Source of the DNA: Acidobacteria bacterium UBA2990
GTDB taxonomy: Bacteria > Acidobacteriota > Vicinamibacteria > Vicinamibacterales > UBA8438
Assembly (NCBI GenBank): GCA_002347025.1
Contig: DEAE01000030.1
Span: 41,223-105,222 of the forward strand
Reading direction: 5' to 3'
Length of the DNA: 64,000 nt
Under the pieces are notes generated by a model. The model was not told the origin of the DNA and did not search any database. It saw nothing but the letters and a program-made list of their open reading frames with translations. Positions 19,892-28,758 of the stretch are shown in pieces (position 1 is the first letter of the stretch; the number at the start of each line of letters is the position of its first letter). Both the position numbers and the translations under genes were made by a program.

Positions 19892-20185
19892 ATGCTCACC
19901 ATTCGATTAAGTCGAGTCGGAACGAAGAAGCGCCCGTATTACCGTGTGGTAGTGATGGAGTCGAGTGCTCCACGGGATGGCCGGTTTGTAGAGTTGTTGG
20001 GGCATTTTGATGTGAGTTCAGATCCGGAAGTTCTGACGGTAGATCACGACCGTGTGGCTTACTGGAAGAGCAAGGGGGCTCAGCCATCAGATACCGTCCG
20101 TACCCTATTGGCTAGGCACCCAGCATTGGTTGCAGAACCACAGGGGGCCGCGTCTGACGGTGATAAGCCGGTGGTGCAAACATGA
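19892..20185 (+). CDS. rpsP: 30S ribosomal protein S16
   Basis: 97 residues, beginning MLTIRLSRVGTKKRPYYRVV, the S16 signature. It continues with DGRFVELLGHFD and RVAYWKSKGAQPSDTVRTLL. AAGGAG lies about 11 bases before the ATG. It follows ffh by 36 bp and overlaps the KH-domain gene by 4 bp (ATGA). Confidence 0.97.
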   Translation: MLTIRLSRVGTKKRPYYRVVVMESSAPRDGRFVELLGHFDVSSDPEVLTVDHDRVAYWKSKGAQPSDTVRTLLARHPALVAEPQGAASDGDKPVVQT

Positions 20186-20427
20186 GTCGTTCAAGGGATG
20201 TTGTGGAAGTCATCGCACGAACACTCGCCGACCAAGCAGATGATGTGTCGGTGAACGAGCGTGATGGAGCGGAGGTTACCAAAATCGAATTGTCTTCTGC
20301 TGGTAATGATTTAGGGCGAATGATAGGGCGTCAGGGTCGGACAGCAGCTTCGATTCGTACACTGGCAGAACTTGCCGGGGAAGACGAAGATCGCCGAGTA
20401 GTTGTTGATTTTGTCGACAATCCCTAG
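20182..20427 (+). CDS. khpA: KH-domain RNA-binding protein KhpA
   Basis: 81 residues. The single KH domain carries the GxxG loop in DLGRMIGRQGRTAASIRTL (about residues 42-60). KhpA (YlqC) is a small RNA-binding protein that pairs with KhpB/EloR in several bacteria and is regularly encoded between rpsP and rimM, as here. The start overlaps the rpsP stop. Confidence 0.93.
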   Translation: MSRSRDVVEVIARTLADQADDVSVNERDGAEVTKIELSSAGNDLGRMIGRQGRTAASIRTLAELAGEDEDRRVVVDFVDNP

Positions 20428-20446
20428 GCTCTAGGCTCGTTCCTTT

Positions 20447-21088
20447 ATGAATTCTTTGATCTCCACGGACAGCGGGGTAACTCAAGGAGAGCCCTTGGCC
20501 GGTGGCGGCCGATCTGTGTCTGGCAACGAGTGGGACTCTATGGTTTCTGTAGGTCGGATTGCTCGTTCACACGGCAATACAGGCAACGTGATCGTGGATC
20601 CGAGCAGCGATTTTATAGAGGAGCGTTTTAGGGTTGGGAATGCAGTGTATGTGCATCACGGTGACCGGATTAAGCCGCTGACGATGGCAAATGTCCGGTT
20701 CCATCGGGGGCGACCGATTGTTGGTTTTGTTCAGGTCCAGACGATGGCCGCGGCTCAAGAACTGGCGTCTTTTGAGCTTCGTGTGCCAATTCAAGCTCTT
20801 GACCACTTACCAGACGGAATGTTCTACCATCACGAATTGTCTCAATGCCAAGTGGTGACGATGACAGGTAGGATCGTGGGCAAGGTTGTTGGTCTGGAAG
20901 ATGGTGGCGGCGCTTGCCGGTTGATTATCGACGGTGGGTCTTCTGAGATTCAGGTGCCTCTGGTCGCCTCTATTTGCAAGCGTATTGAGCCCGGTGTCGG
21001 GATAATAGAGATCGATCCACCTGATGGTTTGTTGGAGCTCAACTTGAGGTCTCGAGATGGACAACAGAAATCGAGTGTCGGTAGATGA
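20447..21088 (+). CDS. rimM: Ribosome maturation factor RimM
   Basis: Assists 16S rRNA 3'-domain processing and binds S19. Up to 213 residues from ATG 20447; the conserved N-terminus MVSVGRIARSHG begins at the ATG at 20540, so the first 31 residues may not be translated. RimM N-domain: VGRIARSHGNTGNVIV; linker LPDGMFYHHELSQCQVVT begins the PRC-barrel domain, which ends with EIDPPDGLLEL. Position between khpA and trmD supports the call. Confidence 0.93.
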   Translation: MNSLISTDSGVTQGEPLAGGGRSVSGNEWDSMVSVGRIARSHGNTGNVIVDPSSDFIEERFRVGNAVYVHHGDRIKPLTMANVRFHRGRPIVGFVQVQTMAAAQELASFELRVPIQALDHLPDGMFYHHELSQCQVVTMTGRIVGKVVGLEDGGGACRLIIDGGSSEIQVPLVASICKRIEPGVGIIEIDPPDGLLELNLRSRDGQQKSSVGR

Positions 21089-21094
21089 CGGAGG

Positions 21095-21844
21095 TTGGAA
21101 CTGAGGTTCGACGTGGTTACCGTGTTTCCACTGATGCTTCAGGCTATGATTCGGGAGGGGATCCTGGGTCGAGCGCTTGAAAGAGGGATTATGCATGTCG
21201 AAGTGCATGATCTGAGAGACTTTAGTGGTGACCGGCATCGTACGGTGGACGATGTTACTTATGGCGGGGGGCCAGGGATGGTCTTGAAGGCAGAGCCGTT
21301 TTTTGGCGCAGTGTCAGCGATCAAGCGCAAGAATGGGTCGCCAAAAGCGGTTGTTCTGTTATCACCACAGGGACGGAGATTCTCCCACCAAGAGGCGCTG
21401 AGGTTGAGTCAGTTGTCCCATATAACTTTGCTGTGTGGTCGCTATGAAGGGGTGGATGAGCGGGTGCGTGGTTTAGCCACAGATGAGCTGTCGATTGGAG
21501 ACTATGTATTGAGCGGTGGGGAGATACCGGCGGCAGTTGTGGTTGATGCTGTGGCCAGACTTCTACCAGGTGTGGTTGGGAATGAGAGATCGGTAGCTCA
21601 AGATTCATTTGCCAGAGGGTTACTAGATCATCCACATTTTACTAGGCCGGCTCAAGTCGAGTCGCATACTGTGCCCGAAGTGTTGATGTCGGGTCATCAT
21701 GACGAGATTCGGCGTTGGCGAAAACGGGAGGCCTTGAAGCGTACCCTGGAGCGTCGCCCTGACTTACTAGAAGGGGCGTCACTCGATGATGAAGAGCGCG
21801 AAATCCTACGTGGGCTACAACAAGAAGGCAAACAGCTAATGTGA
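21095..21844 (+). CDS. trmD: tRNA (guanine-N1-)-methyltransferase TrmD
   Basis: Methylates G37 of tRNAs with a G at position 36, using SAM. 249 residues. The start is TTG at 21095, giving [14 protein letters not shown], which aligns with the MxFDVxTxFP start of the family; no ATG is available in frame. Trefoil-knot motifs: [40 protein letters not shown], and [20 protein letters not shown]. Six bp after rimM. Confidence 0.97.
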   Translation: MELRFDVVTVFPLMLQAMIREGILGRALERGIMHVEVHDLRDFSGDRHRTVDDVTYGGGPGMVLKAEPFFGAVSAIKRKNGSPKAVVLLSPQGRRFSHQEALRLSQLSHITLLCGRYEGVDERVRGLATDELSIGDYVLSGGEIPAAVVVDAVARLLPGVVGNERSVAQDSFARGLLDHPHFTRPAQVESHTVPEVLMSGHHDEIRRWRKREALKRTLERRPDLLEGASLDDEEREILRGLQQEGKQLM

Positions 21845-21940
21845 CGGTCATGTAGATGCTCAAGGACCTGGTCTATGGGAGTGATCGTGCATTTCGTATT
21901 AAGCTTGAAACAGGTTTCCACTTGAGGCGGGAGCGGTTAA

Positions 21941-22291
21941 ATGAACTTAATTGAAACGTTAGAACAGACGCAGTTGCGAGAGCCCCCGGATCTCAGGCCA
22001 GGTTTGACAGTCCGCGTGCATGTGAAGATCCGGGAAGGCGAGAAAGAGAGGATTCAGGTCTTTGAGGGTCTTGTCATTGGTATCCGTCGTGGCGGACCTC
22101 GTGCGACATTTACGGTTAGGAAGGTGTCTTTCGGGCAAGGTGTAGAGAGAATTTTTCCTTTACATTCCCCGTCGATCGACCGGATAGAGATTGGGCGAGC
22201 TGCAAGGGTAAGGCGTGCCAAGCTCTATTTCTTGCGTGGGCTTCGCGGTCGTGCGGCACGTCTACGTGAAAAGAGAAGGTCTACCAAATAG
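21941..22291 (+). CDS. rplS: 50S ribosomal protein L19
   Basis: 116 residues; typical motifs [52 protein letters not shown], and [20 protein letters not shown]. Located about 96 bp after trmD, the usual rpsP-rimM-trmD-rplS order. GGGAGCGG precedes the ATG. Confidence 0.98.
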   Translation: MNLIETLEQTQLREPPDLRPGLTVRVHVKIREGEKERIQVFEGLVIGIRRGGPRATFTVRKVSFGQGVERIFPLHSPSIDRIEIGRAARVRRAKLYFLRGLRGRAARLREKRRSTK

Positions 22292-22364
22292 ACGGCTGGA
22301 AGCGCAGAAAGCGGAAATGGAACATTTAGTGGGTTGTTGTTCCCTCGAGCTTGTCTGATAGGCG

Positions 22365-23054
22365 GTGATGGTGCCGGCGAAAAGTCGCTCTCGGTCAACT
22401 CAAATTTTGGCGCGACGGACTTTAGAGAATCAATTAAGAAAGCAGGGGTTTCTCAGAATTGCCGGGGTGGACGAAGTGGGCCGTGGATCCTTGGCTGGTC
22501 CAGTTGTTGCTGCGGCCGTTATATTGGGTTCAATAGATCGGCTAACTGGCCTCCGCGATTCAAAGCTGTTATCCCCCAGTGTTCGCTCTCGTTTTCATGA
22601 CAAGATCATCGGTTCATGCTGCGGATGGGCTTTAGGTGTTCGTGGGCCAGCTGATATTGATCGGCTAAATGTGCATCGGGCATCGCTTGAGGCCATGCGG
22701 GACGCCGTTTGTTCTCTTTCTCCGCTTCCAGACTTTGTCCTAGTTGACGCATTCCGTATACCATCCATTTTTGTTCCTCAACTTGGTGTAGTACGCGGGG
22801 ATCGGCATTGTGCTGCTATTGCGGCGGCGTCGATCGTTGCTAAAGTTTTTCGAGATAATGAGATGGTCAAGCTGGCTCAGCTAGATGACCGCTATGGATT
22901 TGCACGTCACAAAGGCTATGCAACTCCGCAACATCTGGCAGCGCTTGCTCGACATGGGTATTCAACGGCTCACCGAAGTACGTTTCGACCACGATCCTTG
23001 TTTGATACGATCAAGGGACGAGAAACCCTTGTAAGCGACGACGCCACAGTCTAA
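22365..23054 (+). CDS. rnhB: Ribonuclease HII
   Basis: Cleaves RNA of RNA/DNA hybrids and misincorporated ribonucleotides. 229 residues. The acidic active site is visible: IAGVDEVGRGSLAGPVVAAAV (first Asp/Glu pair), LRDSKLLSPSVR, LVDAFRIP and GDRHCAAIAAASIVAKVFRD. The ending with RHKGYATPQHLAALARHGYS and HRSTFRP is standard. The roughly 20 N-terminal residues before the core are poorly conserved, and a later start is possible. Confidence 0.96.
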   Translation: MMVPAKSRSRSTQILARRTLENQLRKQGFLRIAGVDEVGRGSLAGPVVAAAVILGSIDRLTGLRDSKLLSPSVRSRFHDKIIGSCCGWALGVRGPADIDRLNVHRASLEAMRDAVCSLSPLPDFVLVDAFRIPSIFVPQLGVVRGDRHCAAIAAASIVAKVFRDNEMVKLAQLDDRYGFARHKGYATPQHLAALARHGYSTAHRSTFRPRSLFDTIKGRETLVSDDATV

Positions 23055-23066
23055 ACAGGTGTTGGC

Positions 23067-23534
23067 TTGGTCTCCAAACCTTTAAGACTGTTGGGACCAC
23101 GAGGTTACTCTAGAGCTGTGGGGGCTATCTCTGGTTGTGCTGCAAGCGTCGTCATTTATTCTGGATTCTGTGCGGAGGACGATATTTCCCGTTTGGGCCG
23201 GTTCTTACTGATCGTGTACTTTGTTGAAACAGGATTGGTGTTGGGGTTTGCCCCTTGGTCAGAGCTTTGGGAGCGAAACCTGTTCATCGAGACCATTCCC
23301 ATCCTCGGTGAGATGGCTCGTTCACCAGCAGTACTTGGTGCAGTCTCTGGTGTTGGGTTAGTTACCTTATGTGCCGGGTTGTGGGAGTTGGCGGTCCTGG
23401 TTCGCTTGGCTCTCTCTCGGCAGAGGCCGCTCAGTGGAGTGGGCTCTAGCATCCAGGTATCTGTATCGCGGGTGGGCCGCTCCTTGGAACAGGGACCTAG
23501 AAAGACTGGGCGCGAGTGGATCGGAAAATCTTAA
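23067..23534 (+). CDS. Unrecognised membrane protein
   Basis: 155 residues from a TTG start at 23067, 12 bp after rnhB. Two or three membrane helices are predicted: about 12-32 (GAISGCAASVVIYSGF), 42-62 (RFLLIVYFVETGLVLGFAPW) and 88-115 (LGAVSGVGLVTLCAGLWELAV). The C-terminal ~40 residues are basic and polar. It overlaps thiE by 19 bp. I do not recognise the family; the operon position suggests expression with the translation genes, not a function. Confidence 0.55.
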   Translation: MVSKPLRLLGPRGYSRAVGAISGCAASVVIYSGFCAEDDISRLGRFLLIVYFVETGLVLGFAPWSELWERNLFIETIPILGEMARSPAVLGAVSGVGLVTLCAGLWELAVLVRLALSRQRPLSGVGSSIQVSVSRVGRSLEQGPRKTGREWIGKS

Positions 23535-24208
23535 ACCGGCGTCCTCTTATATCTCTCGTCACCAGCCGGGTTAGGTTACCAGTGGCCCGAGCAGACTACA
23601 TTGGTGCGCTTTGCAGCCAAGTGAGAGCAGCCGTGGCTGCTGGTGTGGATCTGATACAGATTCGTGAAATCGATCTTTCTGACCATGTGCTGTTTGATTT
23701 GGTAAGTCGTTCGGTTGATATCGCGCGTGGGACCCAAAGCGTCATTTTGGTAAACGACCGATTTGATGTTGCGTTGGCGGCCGGCGCGGGGGGGACTCAT
23801 CTCCGGGCCAGTTCGATGGCGGCGGGACTGTTACGCCCACATCTACCATCTGGGTTTGTGTTGGGTCGTTCTGTCCATGATCTAGGGGAAGCCCTTAAAG
23901 TTTCGAGAGAAGGGGCTCTGGACTACGTCACTATGGGGACAGTGTTTCCTTCTAAGTCCCATCCTGGCGAGAGGGTTTGTGGTGTGGATGCGCTTTCGAT
24001 AGCTTCACGTGCCGTGACGATCCCGATGCTGGCTATTGGGGGGGTTACGAGCGATAACATCGAGATGCTGTTTGGGGCTGGGGTGGTTGGGGTAGCGGCG
24101 GTTGGGCTGTTTGCAGACCCTGGTTCTTTCGGTGAATTTGAGGCAATGGGTTCGATCGTTGCGAAGATCCGTGGCAGCTATATGGAGAAACATGTCCAAC
24201 GAGACTGA
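23516..24208 (+). CDS. thiE: Thiamine phosphate synthase (ThiE/TenI family)
   Basis: Couples HMP-PP and HET-P to thiamine phosphate. 230 residues, TIM-barrel. Motifs: AGVDLIQIREID (strand with QIRE), VILVNDRFDVALAAGAGGTHL, GRSVHDLGEALK, YVTMGTVFPSKSHPG, and MLAIGGVTSDNI. The usual GVHLGxxD motif reads GTHLRASSM, so Gly and Asp of the product site are changed; a TenI-like variant role is possible. GTG start inside the preceding gene; no other thi gene adjacent. Confidence 0.85.
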   Translation: MDRKILNRRPLISLVTSRVRLPVARADYIGALCSQVRAAVAAGVDLIQIREIDLSDHVLFDLVSRSVDIARGTQSVILVNDRFDVALAAGAGGTHLRASSMAAGLLRPHLPSGFVLGRSVHDLGEALKVSREGALDYVTMGTVFPSKSHPGERVCGVDALSIASRAVTIPMLAIGGVTSDNIEMLFGAGVVGVAAVGLFADPGSFGEFEAMGSIVAKIRGSYMEKHVQRD

Positions 24209-24995
24209 TACAGCAGGTGGGTCCCTAGATGATGTTGGCAGTAGGCTTCGGTCGGCTCGAGAGGCGAAGAATATTTCACTACGGGACATTGCCAATACGA
24301 CAAAGATCTCGGTAAGTGCCCTAGAGGCGCTTGAGCAGAACGACGTAAAAGAGCTACCGGGTGGAATTTTTACGCGAGCTTTTTTGAGGTCCTATGCAAG
24401 TGAGGTGGGTTTAGACCCTGAGGAGACCGTGCGTGATTTCATGTCGCAGATTGGAGCCGACAAAGGCTCTGATGAGGCACGGTACGATGCTGCCAGTGCG
24501 TGCGATGACCAAGTTCTGTTTTTGGGTCGGAAACGTATGGTTCTCACAGTGTTTTGGGTCGTTGTGCTTGGGATGCCGCTTGCTGGCCTACTGCTTCTGT
24601 TGGGGATGAATGGTAGGGGTGGTGTACTGGAGGAGATTGGAACGGAGGTTCCAGAGGTGCGGGCCCTAGTTTCCACAATACCTGCTAGTCCTCGTGGTGG
24701 AACTTCTGAGGGATCGTCGTCGGTGACTGACGAGCAGTTAGAGATTGTGTTGCGTCCGACGGGTGAGTGTTGGGTGTCTCTGACGATTGATGGAGAGGAA
24801 GTGTTCGCTCGGGTAATGCGAGCTGGAGAAGAGGAGGCGTATCGGGCCGCCAGTGAGATTGTAATTAACGTGGGTGATGCTGGTGCTTTTGAATTTTGGG
24901 TCAACGGCCAAGCTGGACGGTCCCTTGGGGATTCTGGCGAGGTAGTAAACGAAGTCATCACGCGCCGGAATTACCGAAATTACCTTGCACGCTAA
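24192..24995 (+). CDS. RodZ-like HTH/transmembrane protein
   Basis: 267 residues from ATG 24192 (GGAG four bases upstream), overlapping thiE by 17 bp. It has the RodZ layout: an N-terminal Xre-type HTH (about residues 11-75: VGSRLRSAREAKNISLRDIA, then SVSALEALEQNDVKELPGG and FTRAFLRSYA), one membrane helix at about 116-139, and a C-terminal DUF4115-type beta domain (GECWVSLTIDGEEVFARVMR, ending FEFWVNGQAGRSLG). RodZ tethers MreB to the membrane in rod-shaped cells. No mreB nearby, so this is a family call. Confidence 0.85.
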   Translation: MSNETDTAGGSLDDVGSRLRSAREAKNISLRDIANTTKISVSALEALEQNDVKELPGGIFTRAFLRSYASEVGLDPEETVRDFMSQIGADKGSDEARYDAASACDDQVLFLGRKRMVLTVFWVVVLGMPLAGLLLLLGMNGRGGVLEEIGTEVPEVRALVSTIPASPRGGTSEGSSSVTDEQLEIVLRPTGECWVSLTIDGEEVFARVMRAGEEEAYRAASEIVINVGDAGAFEFWVNGQAGRSLGDSGEVVNEVITRRNYRNYLAR

Positions 24996-25101
24996 CAGGC
25001 TGGTGCTTTCTCTAAGTGGACCTTAGAGAGGCTTCGAGCCCTGCCTGAATCAATTAGCAGAAACCGATTTTCAGTGAAACGGATATTCACTTTTGCAGAG
25101 A

Positions 25102-25344
25102 TTATCTGGCTGATCTTCGTGGTGTAGTAGTGTTACGTTTTGCCTTTCGGCGTGCTGCCAGTATCCATTCAGAGCGAAGTTGTGACAGTCCGTCCATGTA
25201 GACCGCTACACGAATGCGGTCCTCTTCACTATTAAGCTTCTTAAGGAGTTCGATGGCTCGCTGAAGGTCACTTTCTACGGTTTCCGCTGAGGTTTCGTGA
25301 TACAGCTGCTTTATTTCAGCGAATACCTGTGTTTCTTTGGTCAT
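25102..25344 (-). CDS. Small basic helical protein of unknown function
   Basis: 80 residues, mostly helical and charged: an acidic N-terminal half (ETSAETVESDLQRAIELLKK) and a strongly basic C-terminus (RRKAKRN, ending PRRSAR). No domain recognised. ATG start with a GAAAC stretch rather than a clear ribosome site. It is convergent with the RodZ-like gene and precedes the GHMP kinase gene on the plus map, same strand as the latter and 108 bp downstream of its stop. Confidence 0.5.
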   Translation of the reverse strand: MTKETQVFAEIKQLYHETSAETVESDLQRAIELLKKLNSEEDRIRVAVYMDGLSQLRSEWILAARRKAKRNTTTPRRSAR

Positions 25345-25452
25345 TGCAGAGTTTCTCCGAAAATGTCCTTCCCAGTGCGTAGGGTGATGCTCGGTTAGAA
25401 AAGGGCGTGGAATGTGGCTTGAAAGCTTTCGATAATCCCGAGTGGCCTTAAC

Positions 25453-26457
25453 TTAGGTATTACTGTTGAGACTCAGACCGTCGATGTCGACTGAGCTTTC
25501 GAGTAATTGAGAGCCAGATTTGATGATCGCTTGACATACATCGTCCCGGCGATTCGGGTCAATCAAGAAAAATACGCATCCACCGCCTCCGGCACCACAC
25601 ACTTTCCCTGCAAGGGCACCAGCAGCCTCGGCTTGAGTTATCAGGCGGTCGATAGCGGGTGTTGTTACTTTAGGGTCGAGTGCTTGACGTTCTTGCCATT
25701 CTAGTTTGATCTGGGTTGCTAATTCCGCCCAGTCATGCCGAATTAGCGCATCTCTGGTAGCTGCTGCGATTTTGGTTATGTGATCGAAGTGCTTAGCGAT
25801 GATGTCACTACCATCGATGTGACGTTTCGTTATATCCCAGTTATTGATGCCAGATGAACGAGAATCCCCACTGTACGCTAGTACAATGCGGCGCTCGAAG
25901 TCAGACAAATTTATGTCAAGTGGCACATGCCGTATGCCAAGGGCGCCCAGTTCGATCGCTGCGATCCCACCGTAGACAGCCGGCCGGTAATCTTGTACTC
26001 CCGTAGGGATACGGAGTGTTTGTGCCTCCAAGTTCATTGCCAGGGTGAAGAGTTGATCAGGTGGATAATTGGCGTTGGTCCAGTGTGCTAGACCGGCACA
26101 AACGGCAATGTTGAGTGCTGAGGAACCAGCAATGCCAGCACCAAGAGGGCTGGCGGCTTCGGTCGTAATGGAGATGTTGTCCACTTGGAAAAAACGGGCG
26201 ATGTGAGCGAGAAGTCTGTGTGCCCCGTGAGTGTCGAGCTCTTGCCAATGGTCGGCAGTTAGTGTGGTGCCGGTATCCTTAGAGGTGATGTGAATTCGTC
26301 CGTCTTGACTGGGTTGGATCGAGCAGGTAGCACGAAGCCCAATTGCAACATTAATGGTCTGAGCCCCTGGATGGAAGAGGTATAACGGCCAGATATCAAG
26401 CGTGCCGCCGGCTAAGTCGATCCGTGTTGGAGCTGAGGTCTTGACATGCACGGGCAC
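25453..26457 (-). CDS. GHMP-family sugar kinase
   Basis: 334 residues from GTG 26457 (GGGAA about eight bases upstream); the frame remains open to 26820, but the extra part lies over nagZ and is Pro-rich nonsense. N-terminus KTSAPTRIDLAGGTLDIWPL is the GHMP substrate motif as in heptose-7-phosphate kinase HddA and fucokinase-like enzymes. The ATP loop is PLGAGIAGSSALNIAV and the C-terminal motif is GKVCGAGGGGCVFFL. Divergent from nagZ with a 113-bp gap, next to muropeptide-recycling genes, so an amino-sugar or anhydro-sugar substrate is conceivable; the sequence alone does not tell. Confidence 0.8.
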   Translation of the reverse strand: MPVHVKTSAPTRIDLAGGTLDIWPLYLFHPGAQTINVAIGLRATCSIQPSQDGRIHITSKDTGTTLTADHWQELDTHGAHRLLAHIARFFQVDNISITTEAASPLGAGIAGSSALNIAVCAGLAHWTNANYPPDQLFTLAMNLEAQTLRIPTGVQDYRPAVYGGIAAIELGALGIRHVPLDINLSDFERRIVLAYSGDSRSSGINNWDITKRHIDGSDIIAKHFDHITKIAAATRDALIRHDWAELATQIKLEWQERQALDPKVTTPAIDRLITQAEAAGALAGKVCGAGGGGCVFFLIDPNRRDDVCQAIIKSGSQLLESSVDIDGLSLNSNT

Positions 26458-26570
26458 ATTATAATTCCCAGCACGGCTTGTCTGGGGTAGTGCTAGATGA
26501 ATAGACGGGAAACAAATCCATGAAGGCTGGAATTTTTCTTGATGGGTGGTGCTGAAAAGGAGTCCGTTCA

Positions 26571-27662
26571 GTGAAGGCGTTGTATCGACAGGTCGGGCAA
26601 CTATTGGTAGCTGGTTTTGCGGGTCATTCCGTTCCTTCGGAACTGCGGTCGCTTGCTGGAGAATGGGGTTTGGGGGGAGCTGTCCTTTTCTCTCGCAATA
26701 TTGGGGAACCTGAACAGGTCGCGGAATTGGCTTTCGAGTTGCAGGAGCTCTCGAAGGATGTGCCGCTCTGGGTCGGAGTAGATCAAGAAGGTGGACGTGT
26801 AGCCCGGCTTCGGGCACCATTTACCGAATGGCCAGCGATGGCGCTGTTAGGTCGGCGTGGAGATATTGGTCTTACCAAGCGCTTTGCTACTGCGTTAGCT
26901 GACGAGCTCTCAGCGGTTGGGGTAAACCTCGACTTTGCTCCGGTTCTAGACCTCTATAATGAGTCTGCTGATCTGGTCATTGGAGACAGAGCCCTCTCTT
27001 CAGATGAGTCCATTGTGGGCCGGCTTGGACGGGTCATTATCGAAGGTTTGCAGAGTAAAGGAATCGCGGCATGCGCTAAACATTTTCCTGGTCACGGTGC
27101 TGCGCGCGCTGATTCTCACCTTGAGCTTCCCGTCATTGAACATCCGCCTGAGCGTCTGCGGGAGACTGAGCTAGGGCCGTTTCGTGAGGCCGTAGATGGC
27201 GGTGTGGCAGCAGTGATGACTGCCCACGTACTTTACCCTGCATTGGATGATCAGAACCCGGCTACACTTTCGAGGGTCATTGTGGACACAATATTGCGCA
27301 GGGAGCTTGGGCATCGAGGGCTGGTTGCGACCGACGATTTGGAGATGGGGGCAATTACTGCCTCTCAGCCGACCGAACAAGCTGCTGTGGGTGCGATTGC
27401 GGCCGGTTGTGACACACTTTTGGTTTGCGGTGACTCTGTTGACCGGCATGCGTCGGTGATAGAAGCGGTGATTCATGCAGTGGAATCCAATGAGCTGGAA
27501 AGGAGGCTAGTCGAAGATGCTTGGGCCCGTCAGGTAAGGGTTAAGGCCGACACTCTAACGAAGGATCGAGCTAGGCGGCCATTGTCTCGGCGAGCGTTGC
27601 AGAACCGACTGGGTAATCAATTTCATCAGTCTGTGGCGGCAGAGATTTCTAGTACTGGATGA
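26571..27662 (+). CDS. nagZ: Beta-N-acetylhexosaminidase (NagZ type)
   Basis: A GH3 enzyme that removes GlcNAc from anhydro-muropeptides during wall recycling. 363 residues. GTG 26571 with AAAGGAG eight bases upstream. VGVDQEGGRVARLR, ACAKHFPGHGAARADSH (Lys160-His161 and the catalytic loop His) and the nucleophile motif TDDLEMGAI are all present. No signal peptide, as expected for the cytoplasmic NagZ. It heads nagZ-ldcA-mpl, three consecutive murein-recycling functions, with 7 bp to ldcA. Confidence 0.95.
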   Translation: MKALYRQVGQLLVAGFAGHSVPSELRSLAGEWGLGGAVLFSRNIGEPEQVAELAFELQELSKDVPLWVGVDQEGGRVARLRAPFTEWPAMALLGRRGDIGLTKRFATALADELSAVGVNLDFAPVLDLYNESADLVIGDRALSSDESIVGRLGRVIIEGLQSKGIAACAKHFPGHGAARADSHLELPVIEHPPERLRETELGPFREAVDGGVAAVMTAHVLYPALDDQNPATLSRVIVDTILRRELGHRGLVATDDLEMGAITASQPTEQAAVGAIAAGCDTLLVCGDSVDRHASVIEAVIHAVESNELERRLVEDAWARQVRVKADTLTKDRARRPLSRRALQNRLGNQFHQSVAAEISSTG

Positions 27663-27669
27663 ACGAACG

Positions 27670-28590
27670 ATGCGAAAATCACGTCGTCTCGAGATGGGTG
27701 ATAGTGTTGGTGTCGTAGCTCCAGCCAGTCCATTTAAGCGGGAACGTTTCGACCAGGGAGTGGCTGAGATCGAGCGTCTTGGGTTTAGACCGGTTGTATC
27801 AGAAGCTACCTTCGCTCGTGATGGTTATTTGGCTGGTGATCCTGTCCTTCGGGCGACCGCACTGACCGAGTCCTGGAGTGATGATTCGGTCATGGGACTC
27901 ATAGCGGCCCGCGGAGGTTATGGGAGTGCGCAAATTTTACCTCTCTTAGATAAGTCTCTGTTTTGCGATAGCTGCAAGCAGTTTGTCGGACATAGTGATT
28001 TAACGGCGTTCTTGGCATATCTCACGACCCACTGTGGTGTGGTTTGTTTTCATGGGCCGATGGTGATGAATCTTGCCGGAGGTGAGTCTTCATATGATCG
28101 TGATTCGTTGTTGCGCGTAGTAATGAACGCCGAACCACTTGGAGAATTGACTGGGGACCGATTGGAAACTTTATACCCAGGTGAAGCTGTAGGACCGATC
28201 CTTGGGGGGACTCTGACCCAGCTAGCGGCGTCGTTAGGTACTCCTCATGCTTTTTCTCCACCTCCTGGCTATGTCCTGCTGCTCGATGACCTTAATGAAC
28301 AGCCTTATCGGATCGATCGAATGTTGACCCAGTTATCTGCAAGTGGTCTGCTAGGTTTAGCTTCGGCTGTGGTATGTGGGGAATTCCCCGGATGTGATGG
28401 ACCAGTCGACCATACGACAGTAAGGGAAGTTCTCGGAAGGATATTTAAGGCCTTTCCAGGGCCAGTGCTGTTCGGGTTCCCGACGGGTCACACTACCGGG
28501 CCAACTCTTACTGTGCCTCTGGGAGTCGAGGCTCGTGTCGTCGGAGGTCGCCGAGCTTGCGTGGCGATAACGGAGGCAGCGGTTCTTTGA
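27670..28590 (+). CDS. ldcA: Muramoyltetrapeptide LD-carboxypeptidase (peptidase S66)
   Basis: Cuts the terminal D-Ala from cytoplasmic murein tetrapeptides. 306 residues. VGVVAPASPF at the N-terminus, the RGGYGSAQILPLLD motif (from residue 81) and the nucleophile Ser109 in GHSDLTAFL are family hallmarks; HGPMVMNLA follows, and FPTGHT with GVEARV near the end matches the Glu/His part of the triad. Located between nagZ and mpl. Confidence 0.94.
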   Translation: MRKSRRLEMGDSVGVVAPASPFKRERFDQGVAEIERLGFRPVVSEATFARDGYLAGDPVLRATALTESWSDDSVMGLIAARGGYGSAQILPLLDKSLFCDSCKQFVGHSDLTAFLAYLTTHCGVVCFHGPMVMNLAGGESSYDRDSLLRVVMNAEPLGELTGDRLETLYPGEAVGPILGGTLTQLAASLGTPHAFSPPPGYVLLLDDLNEQPYRIDRMLTQLSASGLLGLASAVVCGEFPGCDGPVDHTTVREVLGRIFKAFPGPVLFGFPTGHTTGPTLTVPLGVEARVVGGRRACVAITEAAVL

Positions 28591-28758
28591 GTCAATATCT
28601 CACTTGAATAACCGGGTGAGCTCAAGGCGTATATCGGTCATACATGGAAGGATAGCCTCTGTGTGGCTCCCTTAATAAGGAGCTGGCATCCAGGATTTGG
28701 TACCGGTGCAGTTGGTTCTTGATCGCTTAAGGTTGAGACTAGAAGTCTAAGTTGCTTC

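Noticed and set aside
26458..26820. N-terminal extension of the GHMP kinase across the nagZ start
   Set aside because: Proline-rich residues without similarity to GHMP proteins, lying opposite nagZ coding sequence.
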